Counted from the stretch's first letter, positions 47,649 through 57,694 are shown. The stretch: 64,000 bases of DNA from Acidovorax sp. T1 (GCF_002176815.1 NZ_CP021648.1:2798001-2862000); one strand, 5' to 3'. A program made the numbers and translations. The notes: generated by a model not told the origin, from the sequence alone.

Positions 47649-49538
47649 TCAGCCGGGGCTGAAATGCCCGCGAATGGCGTTCTCGATGCCGGTTGCGTCC
47701 AGCCCCTGCAGCGCCAGCAATTTGACCGGATCACCATGCTCGATGAACACATCGGGTAACCCCAGTTGCAACACGGGCAACACCACCTTGGCGGCGGCCA
47801 GCGCCTCCAGCACGGCGCTACCCGCGCCACCCAGGATGGCGCCCTCTTCCAGAGTAACGAGCGCGTCGTGGCGCGCCGCCACATCGAGCAGCAGATCATG
47901 GTCGAGCGGCTTGGCCCAGCGCATGTTGACCACCGTGGCATCGAGTGCCTCGGCCGCCTGCAGCGCCGGGTACAGCAAGGTGCCAAAGGCCAAAATCGCA
48001 ATGCGCGGCGCCCCTGCATCGGCCCCGCCTGCCTTGCGCTCGCGGCGGATTTCGCCCTTGCCGAACGGCAGGCCTTCCAGCCCCCGCAGGGGTGCCACGC
48101 CCGCACCACTGCCGCGCGGGTAGCGCACGGCAACGGGATGGTCCTGCGCGAACGCGGTGCTCAGCAGCTGGCGACATTCGCGCTCGTCGGCCGGGCAGGC
48201 CATGCTCATGTTGGGAATGCAGCGCACAAAGGGGATGTCGTAGGCGCCCGCATGGGTGGCGCCATCGGCCCCCACAAGGCCGGCGCGGTCCAGCGCAAAC
48301 ACCACGGGCAGGTTCTGCAGCGCCACGTCGTGGATCATCTGGTCATAGCCGCGCTGCAAAAAGGTGGAATAGATCGCCACCACGGGCTTGACGCCCTCGC
48401 AAGCCATGCCAGCCGCGAAGGTGATGGCATGCTGCTCGGCAATGCCCACGTCGTAATAGCGGTCGGGAAAACGCTTTTCAAACTCGACCATGCCCGAACC
48501 CTCGCGCATGGCCGGGGTGATGCCCACCAGCCGATTGTCTTGCGCCGCCATGTCGCACAGCCACTCGCCAAACACCTGCGTGAAGGTCTGCTTGGGCGCG
48601 GCCGTGCTCTTGACCAGGCCCACGGCCGGGTCAAACTTGCCGGGGCCGTGGTAGGCCACGGGATCGGCCTCGGCCAGCTTGTAGCCCTGGCCTTTCTTGG
48701 TGACCACATGCAGGAACTGCGGGCCTTTGAGGCCCTTGATGTTTTCCAGCGTGGGGATGAGCGAATCGAGGTCATGCCCGTCAATCGGGCCGATGTAGTT
48801 GAAGCCGAATTTCTCGAACAACGTGGCCGGCACCACCATGCCCTTGGCCTGCTGCTCCAGGCGCTTGGCCAGCTCGAGCAGCGGCGGCGCGTTCTTGAGC
48901 ACGCTCTTGCCCACGTTCTTGGCGGCCGCGTAAAACTGCCCGCTCATGAGCTGGGCCAGGTACCGGTTGAGCGCGCCCACGGGCGGGCTGATGCTCATGT
49001 CGTTGTCGTTCAGGATGACGAGCAGGTTGGCATCGGCCACACCGGCGTTGTTCAAGGCCTCGAAGGCCATGCCCGCCGTCATGGCACCGTCGCCAATGAT
49101 GGCCACGGCATGCCGGTCTTCGCCCTTGCGCTTGGCGGCCAGCGCCATGCCGAGTGCGGCCGAGATGCTGGTGCTCGAATGCGCCGTGCCAAAGGTGTCG
49201 TAAACGCTTTCCGCACGCTGCGGAAAGCCCGAGATGCCGCCGAGCTGGCGCAGCGTGTGCATGCGGTCGCGCCGGCCGGTCAGGATCTTGTGCGGATAGG
49301 TCTGGTGACCCACATCCCACACCAGCCGGTCTTCGGGCGTGTGGAACACATGGTGCAGCGCCACGGTGAGCTCCACGGTGCCCAGGTTGGAGCTCAGGTG
49401 CCCCCCCGTCTGGGACACGCTCTGGATCACGAACGCACGCAACTCGGTGGCCAATTGCTTGAGGTCGGCGCGCGACAGGCGGCGCAGGTCAGCAGGGTCG
49501 TTGATGGTCTGCAGCAGGGGGAAGGATGTCGTGGACAT
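47649..49538 (-). CDS. dxs: 1-deoxy-D-xylulose-5-phosphate synthase
   Basis: A 629-residue thiamine-diphosphate enzyme, the first step of the non-mevalonate isoprenoid pathway (pyruvate plus glyceraldehyde-3-phosphate). Key blocks: [33 protein letters not shown], the ThDP-binding [19 protein letters not shown], and transketolase regions [14 protein letters not shown] and [15 protein letters not shown]. It follows ispA and xseB on the minus strand, a common isoprenoid gene order in Betaproteobacteria. A copy of the AGCGCTTA repeat lies in the gap to ispA. Confidence 0.97.
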   Translation of the reverse strand: MSTTSFPLLQTINDPADLRRLSRADLKQLATELRAFVIQSVSQTGGHLSSNLGTVELTVALHHVFHTPEDRLVWDVGHQTYPHKILTGRRDRMHTLRQLGGISGFPQRAESVYDTFGTAHSSTSISAALGMALAAKRKGEDRHAVAIIGDGAMTAGMAFEALNNAGVADANLLVILNDNDMSISPPVGALNRYLAQLMSGQFYAAAKNVGKSVLKNAPPLLELAKRLEQQAKGMVVPATLFEKFGFNYIGPIDGHDLDSLIPTLENIKGLKGPQFLHVVTKKGQGYKLAEADPVAYHGPGKFDPAVGLVKSTAAPKQTFTQVFGEWLCDMAAQDNRLVGITPAMREGSGMVEFEKRFPDRYYDVGIAEQHAITFAAGMACEGVKPVVAIYSTFLQRGYDQMIHDVALQNLPVVFALDRAGLVGADGATHAGAYDIPFVRCIPNMSMACPADERECRQLLSTAFAQDHPVAVRYPRGSGAGVAPLRGLEGLPFGKGEIRRERKAGGADAGAPRIAILAFGTLLYPALQAAEALDATVVNMRWAKPLDHDLLLDVAARHDALVTLEEGAILGGAGSAVLEALAAAKVVLPVLQLGLPDVFIEHGDPVKLLALQGLDATGIENAIRGHFSPG

Positions 49539-49544
49539 TTACTA

Positions 49545-49594
49545 TTATTTTGATAGCTAATAGCGCTTTATACATAAGCGCTAGAGGCCAATTA
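49545..49594. repeat. Dispersed AGCGCTTA repeat between ispA and dxs
   Basis: TTATTTTGATAGCTAATAGC, GCTTTATACATAAGCGCTAG, AGGCCAATTA is an inverse-orientation copy with a good AGCGCTT/AAGCGCT stem. It lies just before the dxs start and could affect dxs translation or mRNA stability. Confidence 0.75.
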
Positions 49595-49634
49595 GACATT
49601 CAAAGCATGGGTATCGCACCAGAACGGGGATTCT

Positions 49635-50591
49635 TCAATAGGATCGGTTCACCACCATGTCGGCCAGCGCCGCCAGTGCACGCGTGTCGGCCAGGCCCGA
49701 GGCCGCCAGCGCAGCGTGCGCCTGTGCCAGCAGCTCCTGCGCATGGGCCTGCGCCGGGGCCAAGCCGAGCAGCGAGACATAGGTGGGCTTGTCGCTCGCG
49801 GCATCCTTGCCCGCGGTCTTGCCCAGCGTGGCCGAGTCGGCGACCACATCCAGGATATCGTCCACCACCTGAAACGCCAGACCGAGCGCCGCGCCGTAGT
49901 CCGCCAGCGCCTTGTGCGCTGCGGCGCCGGCCGCGCCACAGGCCGCGCCCATCATCACGCTGGCCTGCAGCAGCGCCCCGGTTTTCAGGCGGTGCATGTG
50001 GCGCAACTGCTCCTGCGTCAGCGCCAGCCCCACGCTGGCCAGGTCGATCGCCTGCCCGCCCGCCATGCCCGCCGACCCGGCAGCGCGCGCCAGCTGGCGG
50101 CACAGCGTGGCCTGCACGGCCGGGGGAATGCACTCGTCGTCCGGCGTGAGCAGTTCAAAGGCAAACGCCTGCAGGGCATCGCCCGCCAGCAAGGCCTGCG
50201 CCTCGCCAAACTGCACATGCACCGTGGGCTTGCCCCGGCGCAGCACATCGTTGTCCATGCAGGGCATGTCGTCGTGCACCAGCGAATAGGCATGGATCAG
50301 CTCGACGGCGCACGCGGCCCGCAGGGCCGCTTCGTTCATTTCGGCGCGCAGCGCCGCTTCGCGGCCTGCATCGCCAGCGCCGCAATGCACAGCCTCGAAG
50401 GCCGCCAGCGCCAGCAGCGGCCGCAGGCGCTTGCCGCCATCGAGCACCGCGTAGCGCATGGCCTCACCCAGACCGGCAGGAGCGCCCTCTCCCACCCACT
50501 GGCCCAGGGCCTGCTCAACCCGATCGAGGTGATGCCGGCTCCAGCCGACCAGATCAAAAACCTTTGGGTCACTGCGCTGCACGGCCATCAT
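49635..50591 (-). CDS. ispA: Farnesyl (polyprenyl) diphosphate synthase
   Basis: A 318-residue prenyltransferase from the ATG at 50591, whose start overlaps the xseB stop by 4 bp. The first Asp-rich motif is [17 protein letters not shown] and the second [19 protein letters not shown]. It condenses IPP and DMAPP to geranyl and farnesyl diphosphate. Length is near the ~300 of IspA. Order xseB-ispA-dxs is conserved across proteobacteria. Confidence 0.95.
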   Translation of the reverse strand: MMAVQRSDPKVFDLVGWSRHHLDRVEQALGQWVGEGAPAGLGEAMRYAVLDGGKRLRPLLALAAFEAVHCGAGDAGREAALRAEMNEAALRAACAVELIHAYSLVHDDMPCMDNDVLRRGKPTVHVQFGEAQALLAGDALQAFAFELLTPDDECIPPAVQATLCRQLARAAGSAGMAGGQAIDLASVGLALTQEQLRHMHRLKTGALLQASVMMGAACGAAGAAAHKALADYGAALGLAFQVVDDILDVVADSATLGKTAGKDAASDKPTYVSLLGLAPAQAHAQELLAQAHAALAASGLADTRALAALADMVVNRSY

Positions 50592-50830
50592 TCCTGCGTC
50601 CATGGCTGCAGCGTGCCTTCGTCCAGCACCTTGATCTGGTCCTGCACCGCGTCGAGCCGGTGGCGACAAAAGGCCAGCAGGGTGGCCCCACGCTGGTAGC
50701 CGGCCAGCATCTGGTCCAGCGGCAGCTGACCCGACTCGATGCGGCCCACGAGCTGCTCCAGCTCTTCCAGCGCCGCTTCATAGCTGGCAGGTTCGGCGGG
50801 CGGGGCGTTGGAGGCTGAGGCCTTGGGCAT
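50588..50830 (-). CDS. xseB: Exodeoxyribonuclease VII small subunit
   Basis: An 80-residue protein from the ATG at 50830. The core [20 protein letters not shown] then [12 protein letters not shown] is the XseB signature. It is the small subunit of exonuclease VII with XseA. Its stop overlaps ispA. A longer frame upstream lacks homology. Confidence 0.95.
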   Translation of the reverse strand: MPKASASNAPPAEPASYEAALEELEQLVGRIESGQLPLDQMLAGYQRGATLLAFCRHRLDAVQDQIKVLDEGTLQPWTQE

Positions 50831-51159
50831 GGGCAGGAGGGCAGAAGTTGCGCGGGTGAAACGGGCGATTTTAGGCGCAGCGCCTGGCGCGGCGCAGCCA
50901 CCCGTCCGCAAGGGGACTTTGCACCCGGGTTGCGGCGGTAAGTATCTGCGGCGCGCGAACCACCCCCAAGCCGTGCAGCGGCCACATGACTTACCGTAAT
51001 GGGCAATACACGCATGGGGGATGCGGGAATAACCACACCGCCTATAATCCCATTCCCTTCGAGCCGGCTACCCACCCTAGCCGGTTTTCTTTTTCCAGAT
51101 GCGCCCCGGCGCACCTCCCGCACTTTCTCCCTGTGGGGAGTCTTTAGGTCAGGTCACCC
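50831..51159. other. Divergent intergenic region, xseB versus Rieske gene
   Basis: About 330 bp containing the promoters of the minus-strand xseB-ispA-dxs operon and of the Rieske oxygenase gene. A clear TATAAT box lies at 51043-51048, followed by a terminator-like hairpin at 51064-51094. I see no ORF with a good ribosome-binding site. Confidence 0.6.
51043..51094 (+). promoter_or_regulatory. -10 box and leader hairpin upstream of Rieske gene
   Basis: TATAAT at 51043-51048 would start transcription near 51055. Just downstream, CCGGCTA, 7-nt loop, TAGCCGG and a T-rich run (TTTTCTTTTT) form an intrinsic-terminator-like hairpin in the very short leader. It could attenuate the Rieske gene or end a small transcript. 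No -35 box matches well. Confidence 0.5.
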
Positions 51160-52299
51160 ATGTCTGATTTAAGTCTTCGACTGCAGCAGGCCGCAAGCCA
51201 ACTACCAGTTTCAAGCTACTTTGACGAGGCGCTGTTCCAGCGCGAATTGGAAACCATCTTCCAGCGCGGGCCCCGCTATGTGGGGCACCAGCTTTCCGTG
51301 CCCAATCCGGGCGACTACCACGCTCTGCCCCAGGAGGGCGAGGGGCGCGCGCTGGTGCGCAACGCCCAGGGCGGCCTGGAGCTGATCTCCAACGTCTGCC
51401 GCCACCGCCAGGCCGTGATGCTCAAGGGCCGTGGCTCGCTCAACACCCAGCAAAAGGGCAGCGCGGGCGGCAACATTGTGTGCCCCTTGCACCGCTGGAC
51501 GTACAGCCCCCAGGGCGAGCTGCTGGGCGCACCGCATTTCGCGCACGACCCCTGCCTGAACCTCAACAACTACAAGCTGCGTGAGTGGAACGGCTTGCTG
51601 TTTGAAGACAACGGCTATGACGTGGCCGCCGACCTGGCCCAGATGGGCCCGCGCTCCGACCTCGACTTCGATGGTTATGTGCTCGACCACATCGAGCTGC
51701 ACGAGTGCAACTACAACTGGAAGACCTTTATCGAGGTCTATCTGGAGGACTACCACGTCGGCCCCTTCCATCCCGGCCTGGGCAGTTTTGTCACCTGCGA
51801 CGACCTGCGCTGGGAGCTGGGCAAAAACTACTCGGTGCAGACCGTGGGCGTGGCCAATCGCCTGGGCAAGGCGGGCAGCCCCGTGTACGAGCGCTGGCAC
51901 GAGGCGCTGCTGGCCTACCGCGAAGGCAAACCGCCCAAGCACGGCGCCATTTGGCTCACGCTGTATCCGCACATCATGGTCGAGTGGTATCCGCATGTGC
52001 TCACCGTGTCCACGCTGCACCCGGTCAGCCCGACCAAGACACTGAACATGGTGGAGTTTTACTACCCCGAGGAAATCGCCGCCTTCGAGCGCGAATTTGT
52101 CGAGGCGCAAAAGGCCGCCTACATGGAAACCTGCATCGAGGACGACGAGATCGGCGAGCGCATGGACGCGGGCCGCAAGGCCCTGCTGGCGCGCGGTGAC
52201 AACGAAGTGGGCCCTTACCAGAGCCCCATGGAAGACGGCATGCAGCACTTTCACGAGTGGTACCGCCAAGCCATGCACACGGCAACGCCAAAGGCCTGA
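51160..52299 (+). CDS. Rieske [2Fe-2S] ring-hydroxylating oxygenase, alpha-subunit-like
   Basis: A 379-residue oxygenase. The Rieske centre is Cys80-x-His82 and Cys108-x2-His111 (NVCRHRQ; VCPLHRWTYS). The mononuclear iron site follows at NWKTFIEVYLEDYHVGPFHP, with His199 and His204 as ligands. It resembles the alpha subunits of choline/carnitine/phenylpropionate-type dioxygenases. No ferredoxin reductase gene is adjacent, so electron supply must come from elsewhere. Substrate unknown. The promoter has a leader hairpin. An AGCGCTTA repeat terminates the transcript. Confidence 0.9.
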   Translation: MSDLSLRLQQAASQLPVSSYFDEALFQRELETIFQRGPRYVGHQLSVPNPGDYHALPQEGEGRALVRNAQGGLELISNVCRHRQAVMLKGRGSLNTQQKGSAGGNIVCPLHRWTYSPQGELLGAPHFAHDPCLNLNNYKLREWNGLLFEDNGYDVAADLAQMGPRSDLDFDGYVLDHIELHECNYNWKTFIEVYLEDYHVGPFHPGLGSFVTCDDLRWELGKNYSVQTVGVANRLGKAGSPVYERWHEALLAYREGKPPKHGAIWLTLYPHIMVEWYPHVLTVSTLHPVSPTKTLNMVEFYYPEEIAAFEREFVEAQKAAYMETCIEDDEIGERMDAGRKALLARGDNEVGPYQSPMEDGMQHFHEWYRQAMHTATPKA

Positions 52300-52357
52300 A
52301 TACAGCCCCCCAACGCACCCAACCCGCCAGACAGCGCCTCTATGCTCTGATTAAAAT

Positions 52358-52397
52358 AGCTGCCAACGCTTGCCAAACAAGCGCTGGCGGCTTTTTT
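52358..52397 (+). terminator. Intrinsic terminator formed by an AGCGCTTA repeat copy
   Basis: The 15-nt arms AGCTGCCAACGCTTG and CAAGCGCTGGCGGCT pair with two G-U or near-pairs around the loop CCAAA and are followed by T6. The sequence is a recognisable copy of the dispersed repeat, so a repeat has become the terminator of the Rieske gene. Confidence 0.7.
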
Positions 52398-52428
52398 ACT
52401 TCTCAACCCCATTGATTCATCGGATTCC

Positions 52429-53340
52429 ATGCAAGCCCTCTGGATGGTGTTGGCCGCGTTCCTGTTTGCCAGCATGGGTGTGTGCGTCAAGATCGCATCG
52501 GCCCACTTCAACGCAGCCGAGCTGGTCTGCTATCGCGGCCTCATCGGCATCGCGATCCTCTGGCTGCTGTCGCGCTCCCAGCGCGTAACGCTGGGCACGC
52601 AATACCCCGGCATGCACGCCTGGCGCAGCCTGGTCGGCGTGGCGTCGATGGGCGCCTGGTTCTACGCCATTGCCCACCTGCCACTGGCCACCGCCATGAC
52701 GCTCAACTACATGAGCAGTGTGTGGATTGCCGCCTTTCTGGTGGGCGGCGCGCTGCTGGCCTGGCGCCCTTCGGCCGCGTCGCCGCGCCCGGCATTCCAG
52801 GGCCCGCTGGTGCTGACGGTGCTGACCGGCTTTGTCGGCGTGGTGATGATGCTGCGCCCCAGCCTTGACCAAAACCAGGCCTTTGCCGGCCTGATCGGGC
52901 TCATGTCGGGTATGACATCGGCCTTTGCCTACATGCAGGTGGTGGCCCTGTCGCGGCTGGGCGAGCCCGAATCACGCACGGTGTTCTATTTTGCGGTGGG
53001 CTCGGCCGTGGCCGGGGGCCTGGCCTTGCTGCTGACCGGCACCTCGCCCTGGCCGGGCTGGCCCGCCCTGTGGCTGCTGCCCATCGGCGCGCTGGCCGCT
53101 GGCGGGCAGCTGTGCATGACACGCGCCTATGCCAGCGCCAAAACCCCGCGCGGCACCCTGGTGGTGGCCAATCTGCAGTATTCGGGCATTGTGTTCGCGG
53201 CCATTTACAGCGTGGCGCTATTTGGCGACCGGATTTCCCCCATGGGCTGGGTCGGCATGGTGCTGATCGTAGGCAGCGGCATCGTGGCCACCGTGCTGCG
53301 CACCCGCGCCGCACCGGGGGCACCGGCCGAGGAACATTGA
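52429..53340 (+). CDS. EamA/DMT family permease
   Basis: A 303-residue protein with ten membrane segments in two EamA repeats (e.g. MVLAAFLFASMGVCVKIASA; SGMTSAFAYMQVVALSRLG). It is the RhaT/YdcZ-like drug/metabolite transporter type. Substrate not predictable. No partner gene is adjacent. A ribosome-binding site is not strong. Confidence 0.88.
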   Translation: MQALWMVLAAFLFASMGVCVKIASAHFNAAELVCYRGLIGIAILWLLSRSQRVTLGTQYPGMHAWRSLVGVASMGAWFYAIAHLPLATAMTLNYMSSVWIAAFLVGGALLAWRPSAASPRPAFQGPLVLTVLTGFVGVVMMLRPSLDQNQAFAGLIGLMSGMTSAFAYMQVVALSRLGEPESRTVFYFAVGSAVAGGLALLLTGTSPWPGWPALWLLPIGALAAGGQLCMTRAYASAKTPRGTLVVANLQYSGIVFAAIYSVALFGDRISPMGWVGMVLIVGSGIVATVLRTRAAPGAPAEEH

Positions 53341-53403
53341 CACAATGGCGGCAGTCCTTTTGCCTCCACCTTCGCCCTGGCGCCTGCGCGCACCCCACCG
53401 CCC

Positions 53404-54303
53404 ATGACCTGCACCACCCTGCTATCCGCCCCCGGCCTGCAATCCCTGATCGCCAGCGGTGCGCCGCTGATGGTGTTCGACTGCAGCTTTGACCTGGCCC
53501 AGCCCTGCGCCGGTGCGCAGCACTATGCCGACGCCCACATCCCCGGCGCCATCTATGCCAACCTGGACACCGACCTGAGCGCCCCGCACGGCGCACCCGG
53601 CGCCACGGGCACCGTCACCGCGCAAGAGGCCGACGCCCCCGCCTCGGGCGGCCGCCACCCGCTACCCAGCCGCGAGCGCTTTGCCGTCTGGCTGTCGAGC
53701 GTGGGCTTTGCCAACGGCATGCAGGCCGTGGTGTACGACCGCAACGGCGCCAACTACTGTGGTCGCCTGTGGTGGATGCTCAAGTGGGCCGGGCACGATG
53801 CGGTGGCGGTGCTCGACGGCGGCCTGCAGGCCTGGCAGGCCGCGGGCGGCGCCCTCGCCAGCGGGGCCGAACCCGCCCGTTTCCAGTCCAACTTTGAGCT
53901 GCACGCCCCCCTGCGCCAACTGGCCAGCGCAGACGATGTGCTGGCGGCACTGCGGCAACCGGGCCAGACGCTGATCGATGCGCGCGGCGCGCCCCGTTAC
54001 CGCGGCGAAATCGAGCCCCTGGACCCGGTAGCCGGGCATATTCCGGGCGCCCTCAACCGGCCGTTCACCGAGAACATCGGCGCCGACGGCCACTTCAAGC
54101 CTGCGGCCGTGTTGCGCGCCGAATTCGAAACCCTGCTCGCGGGCCGCGACCCGGCCACCGTGGTCCACCAGTGCGGCAGCGGCGTGAGCGCCCTGCCCAA
54201 CATGCTGGCCATGGAAGTGGCCGGACTCGGAAAAACCACGCTTTTTGCGGGCAGCTGGAGCGAATGGTGCAGCGACCCTTCACGCCCCGTGGAGCGCGGT
54301 TAA
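53404..54303 (+). CDS. sseA: 3-mercaptopyruvate/thiosulfate sulfurtransferase
   Basis: A 299-residue two-domain rhodanese. The C-terminal active site is HQCGSGVSALPN with catalytic Cys257; the CGSGVSA loop is the 3-mercaptopyruvate sulfurtransferase type. Conserved N-terminal blocks include ARGAPRYRGEIEPLDPVAG and GALNRPFTEN. It transfers sulfur to cyanide or thiols in the cytoplasm. It starts 63 bp after the EamA stop. Confidence 0.92.
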   Translation: MTCTTLLSAPGLQSLIASGAPLMVFDCSFDLAQPCAGAQHYADAHIPGAIYANLDTDLSAPHGAPGATGTVTAQEADAPASGGRHPLPSRERFAVWLSSVGFANGMQAVVYDRNGANYCGRLWWMLKWAGHDAVAVLDGGLQAWQAAGGALASGAEPARFQSNFELHAPLRQLASADDVLAALRQPGQTLIDARGAPRYRGEIEPLDPVAGHIPGALNRPFTENIGADGHFKPAAVLRAEFETLLAGRDPATVVHQCGSGVSALPNMLAMEVAGLGKTTLFAGSWSEWCSDPSRPVERG

Positions 54304-54554
54304 GAAAGTGTTCAGGATCTAGCGCCTGGCGACGGCTGTGTGCAGCAGGCCGCTGGCCTGCGCCAATGGGGTGATGGGGCTACGGCGCGCGTAAGGCAAA
54401 TTCCTACAAACCCCACCCCGAAACCAGACGCGCGGCACAGCCAAACCCCGACTTAATTTTTGATTGGGGCAGTTTCACAATCCATTTCAACGGATCACGC
54501 ACAACCTGCAGTCTGCAGGCAACGCAAGAACCGGCCATGAAAAGGAAAGCTGCC

Positions 54555-54881
54555 ATGACCAACGAACAACTGCTCGCCGAAATTCGCGAAGCCAACCTCA
54601 CTTACCTGATGCTGGCGCAAAACCTGATTCGCCACGACAAGGCCGAAGCAGTGTTCCGTCTGGGCATGAACGAAGACGCTGCCGATATTCTGGCATCGCT
54701 GTCGGCAGCGCAAGTGCTCAAACTGGCCTCCCGCAACACGCTTCTTTGCAGCTTCCGGGTGGACGACAACCTGGTGTGGAGCCTGCTGACCAACCACTCG
54801 GCCAAGAAGGTGGGCAACGAAGCCACCAACACGCTGCACGCCAACATCCTGATGGCCAGCCGCGTGTCGGAAGTGCTCTGA
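54555..54881 (+). CDS. flhD: Flagellar transcriptional activator FlhD
   Basis: A 108-residue FlhD starting MTNEQLLAEIREANLTYLML with AAAGGAAAG upstream; an upstream in-frame ATG adds six residues. FlhD binds FlhC in the D4C2 master activator of class II flagellar genes. flhC follows after 55 bp. No other flagellar gene is here, so the operon acts on loci elsewhere. Confidence 0.95.
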   Translation: MTNEQLLAEIREANLTYLMLAQNLIRHDKAEAVFRLGMNEDAADILASLSAAQVLKLASRNTLLCSFRVDDNLVWSLLTNHSAKKVGNEATNTLHANILMASRVSEVL

Positions 54882-54936
54882 TCCTGCATTGCCCTCTCGC
54901 ATCCCGCTTCAAGCCGCTCGCCACCGAAAGCCCTCC

Positions 54937-55497
54937 ATGTCCGCCACGCCCGCCACCCCCAAAGCCCCCGCCAAGAGCGTTCTGAACGAATCCCGGCAGA
55001 TCGCACGCGCTGCGATGCTGATCGAGATGGGTGCGCGCATGCAGGTGCTTGAATCGGAAACCACGCTGTCGTATGAACGCCTGATCCGCCTGTACAAGGA
55101 GATCGCCGGCAAGTCGCCGTCCAAGGGGCAGCTGCCGTTTTCCACCGACTGGTTCCTCACCTGGCAGGAAAACATCCACAGCTCGCTGTTCCTCAACATC
55201 TACGAATACCTGTCCAAGGGTGTGGACCTGGATTCGGTGGAGCTGCTGACCAAGGCCTACCGCCTCTACAACGAACAAGTGGCCACGGCCGAGATCGAGC
55301 CCCTGCTGTCGTTCACCCGTGCCTGGCGCCTGGTGAAGTTTGTGGATGCCGGCATGCTCACGCGCACCCAATGCGCCGAATGCAAAGGCCAGTTCGTCAC
55401 CGAGCTGTATGAAAACCGCCACTTCACCTGCGGCCTGTGCAACCCACCCGCCCGCGCCGGCAAGAGCAAAACCGCTGGCGCACTGATGCTGCACTGA
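54937..55497 (+). CDS. flhC: Flagellar transcriptional activator FlhC
   Basis: A 186-residue FlhC from the ATG at 54937. Core blocks are ARAAMLIEMGARMQVLESET and YERLIRLYKEIAGKSPSKGQ. The zinc site uses two Cys pairs, CAEC and CGLC, near the C-terminus. It forms the FlhDC activator with FlhD. The end abuts an AGCGCTTA repeat. Confidence 0.95.
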   Translation: MSATPATPKAPAKSVLNESRQIARAAMLIEMGARMQVLESETTLSYERLIRLYKEIAGKSPSKGQLPFSTDWFLTWQENIHSSLFLNIYEYLSKGVDLDSVELLTKAYRLYNEQVATAEIEPLLSFTRAWRLVKFVDAGMLTRTQCAECKGQFVTELYENRHFTCGLCNPPARAGKSKTAGALMLH

Positions 55498-55502
55498 AAT
55501 TC

Positions 55503-55553
55503 AAGCAAAATTGGCCTCTAGCGCTTATGAATAAAGCGCTAGCAGCTATCAAT
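55503..55553. repeat. Dispersed AGCGCTTA repeat after flhC
   Basis: AAGCAAAATTGGCCTCTAGC, GCTTATGAATAAAGCGCTAG, CAGCTATCAAT is a near-consensus forward copy. It lies between the convergent flhC and FlgO-like genes and might help terminate both, but lacks a strong T-run. Confidence 0.8.
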
Positions 55554-55584
55554 TAGTGAGCAATTGAGACACAGGCCGGCAACC

Positions 55585-56148
55585 TCACTTCGCTGCCAGC
55601 AGGGCGCGCACATCCTCATCCAGCGGCACCGCATAGTCGTGCGCGGCCAGCACGGCGTTGCCCGGCGGGCTGATCAGCTTCAGGCTGATATACAGCTGGC
55701 GAGCCGACACCGCATAGGTGCCCGCCACCGCGGCCTGTGCCCCCTGGGTTCGGACGACTTCGCGCAACGCGCGGGGCAGCAGCAGTTCGCCCTGATCTCG
55801 CGGCGCCGCCGGCGCGTCCCGCAACGCCATCCGGGTGACCAGCACACCGCGCTGCACCATGCGGCCGGCGATCTGCTCGGCCACGATGCGCCCCAGGCGC
55901 GATGACTCGGACGGCCGGTCCACATTCACCAGCGTGGCCACGACCACGGGCTGGGCCGGGTCCAGGGCCGCGGTCTTGAGCAGCGCATCGGTGGCCCGGT
56001 AGCTGGCCTCCACCAAATTGCCGTGCCGCATGGCGTCCACCGTGGTGCCCAACGTGGGGCCGTATTTTTCGCCGTAGTAATAGCCTGCGCAGCCAGGCAA
56101 GGCGGCAGCACCCAGCAGGCAGGCGGCCACAAACATCCAGCGTTGCAT
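55585..56148 (-). CDS. FlgO-like outer-membrane lipoprotein
   Basis: A 187-residue lipoprotein from the ATG at 56148. The lipobox is LPGC, with Cys at about residue 20. The body (VVVATLVNVDRPSESSRLGR then IVAEQIAGRMVQRGVLV) matches the FlgO domain of proteins linked to the vibrio flagellum. It lies beside flhDC, convergent to flhC. Role in motility is inferred from the neighbour only. A longer frame upstream lacks homology. Confidence 0.75.
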   Translation of the reverse strand: MQRWMFVAACLLGAAALPGCAGYYYGEKYGPTLGTTVDAMRHGNLVEASYRATDALLKTAALDPAQPVVVATLVNVDRPSESSRLGRIVAEQIAGRMVQRGVLVTRMALRDAPAAPRDQGELLLPRALREVVRTQGAQAAVAGTYAVSARQLYISLKLISPPGNAVLAAHDYAVPLDEDVRALLAAK

Positions 56149-56422
56149 GGCACCGCCACTCGGGCAATGAACAACATGGGCAGCAGGTGCGGCCTCGCGG
56201 AAAGGCGCACCCCGCCGCAGCTCTCGATGGAGTCCGAGGGCCAAAAATTTCACGAGGGTACGCGTCGAGCGCCATGTATCAGCTTGCATCGGGCAATGCT
56301 AGCGACAAGCCCTTCAGGCCAACCCGCAAACAACACGGGTTTTGGGGCGCAGTTTCTCCCCACCCGCAGACAGGCGACGGTCGCCTACATGGCAAGGGCA
56401 TCGGCTGCCGCACAATCCGCGC

Positions 56423-57670
56423 ATGACCGAGCCCACAGAGCCCCTCCAGCCCCCCACCCCCGTTCCTGCGTCCGCCTCCGCCAACGCGGCTGCGAGCGCC
56501 AGCGCCGACCCCACGGCCACCCTGGCGGCGCCCGTGCAGCCGGCATCTGGCCCAGCGCGTCTGCGCGCACCGCTGATGCTGCAAACGCCTGTGGATGTGC
56601 GCAATCTGTCACTGGCACTACTGGCGCTGTTTGCCAGCGTGGCACTGCTGCACTGGGCCAGCGCGGTATTCATTCCCATCATGCTGAGCCTGCTGCTGAC
56701 CACGGCGCTGCGGCCCGTGGTCGATGCCCTGCAGCGCTGGCATGTGCCGCGCTGGCTGGGCTCTGGCGTGTTGCTGGTGGCCCTGTTGACCGGTGTGGCC
56801 AGCGCGGCCTGGTCGCTGAGTGACGGGGCCGCCGAGCTGGTTAACTCCATGCCGGTGGCCGCCAAGAAGGTGCGTGACAGCCTGCGCCAGCGCTCAGGCG
56901 GCGACAACGCGCTCGACACCATGCAAAAGGCTGCCACGCAAATCGAGCAGGCGGCCACCGAAGGCAGCGCCGCCACGCCAACGCGCAGGGGCGTGCAGCG
57001 CGTGGTGATTGAGCGGCCATCGTTCAGCATTCGCGACTACCTCTGGAGCGGCACCATGGGCCTGATGTCGGCCCTGGGGCAGCTCACCGTGGTGGTGTTT
57101 CTCACGTTCTTCTCGCTGGCGTCGGGCAACCTGTTTCGGCGCAAGCTGGTGCGCATCGCCGGCACCAGCCTGGAGCGCAAGAAGATCACCATGCAGGTGC
57201 TCAATGAAATCACCGCGCAGATCCAAAGCTACCTGCTGGTCCAGGTGTTCACCAGCGTGCTGGTGGGCATTGCCACCGGGCTGGCCTTCTGGGCCCTGGG
57301 GCTGGAAAACGCGGCCGTGTGGGCGGTGCTGGCGGGGGTGCTCAACCTTGCGCCCTACATCGGCTCGGTGCTGGTGACCGGCGCATCGGCGCTGGTGGCA
57401 TTTTTGCAGTTTGGCTCGGTGGACATGGCGCTGGCCATCGGCGGCGCCTCACTGCTCATCCACACCATCGTGGGCCAGCTCATCACCCCCTGGCTCACCA
57501 GCCGCGCCAGCAGCATGAGCCCCGTGGCGGTGTTTGTGAGCGTGCTCGCCTGGGGCTGGCTGTGGGGCCTGTGGGGGCTGCTGCTGGGCATCCCGGTCAT
57601 GATGGCCGTGAAGGCGGTGTGTGACCGGGTGGAGGATTTAAAGGCGGTGGGGGAGTTGCTAGGCGACTGA
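56423..57670 (+). CDS. AI-2E family transporter
   Basis: A 415-residue membrane protein from the ATG at 56423 (MTEPTEPLQPPTPVPASASA). The N-terminal 55 residues are a Pro/Ala-rich tail. The core has about seven membrane segments with PIMLSLLLTTALRPVVDALQ and GPW-like loops typical of PerM/YdiK. Family members include AI-2 exporters and sodium/proton antiporters. No function can be fixed. ppc is convergent 24 bp downstream. Confidence 0.85.
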   Translation: MTEPTEPLQPPTPVPASASANAAASASADPTATLAAPVQPASGPARLRAPLMLQTPVDVRNLSLALLALFASVALLHWASAVFIPIMLSLLLTTALRPVVDALQRWHVPRWLGSGVLLVALLTGVASAAWSLSDGAAELVNSMPVAAKKVRDSLRQRSGGDNALDTMQKAATQIEQAATEGSAATPTRRGVQRVVIERPSFSIRDYLWSGTMGLMSALGQLTVVVFLTFFSLASGNLFRRKLVRIAGTSLERKKITMQVLNEITAQIQSYLLVQVFTSVLVGIATGLAFWALGLENAAVWAVLAGVLNLAPYIGSVLVTGASALVAFLQFGSVDMALAIGGASLLIHTIVGQLITPWLTSRASSMSPVAVFVSVLAWGWLWGLWGLLLGIPVMMAVKAVCDRVEDLKAVGELLGD

Positions 57671-57694
57671 TCACCTCGGCAAAACGGCAGGGCA

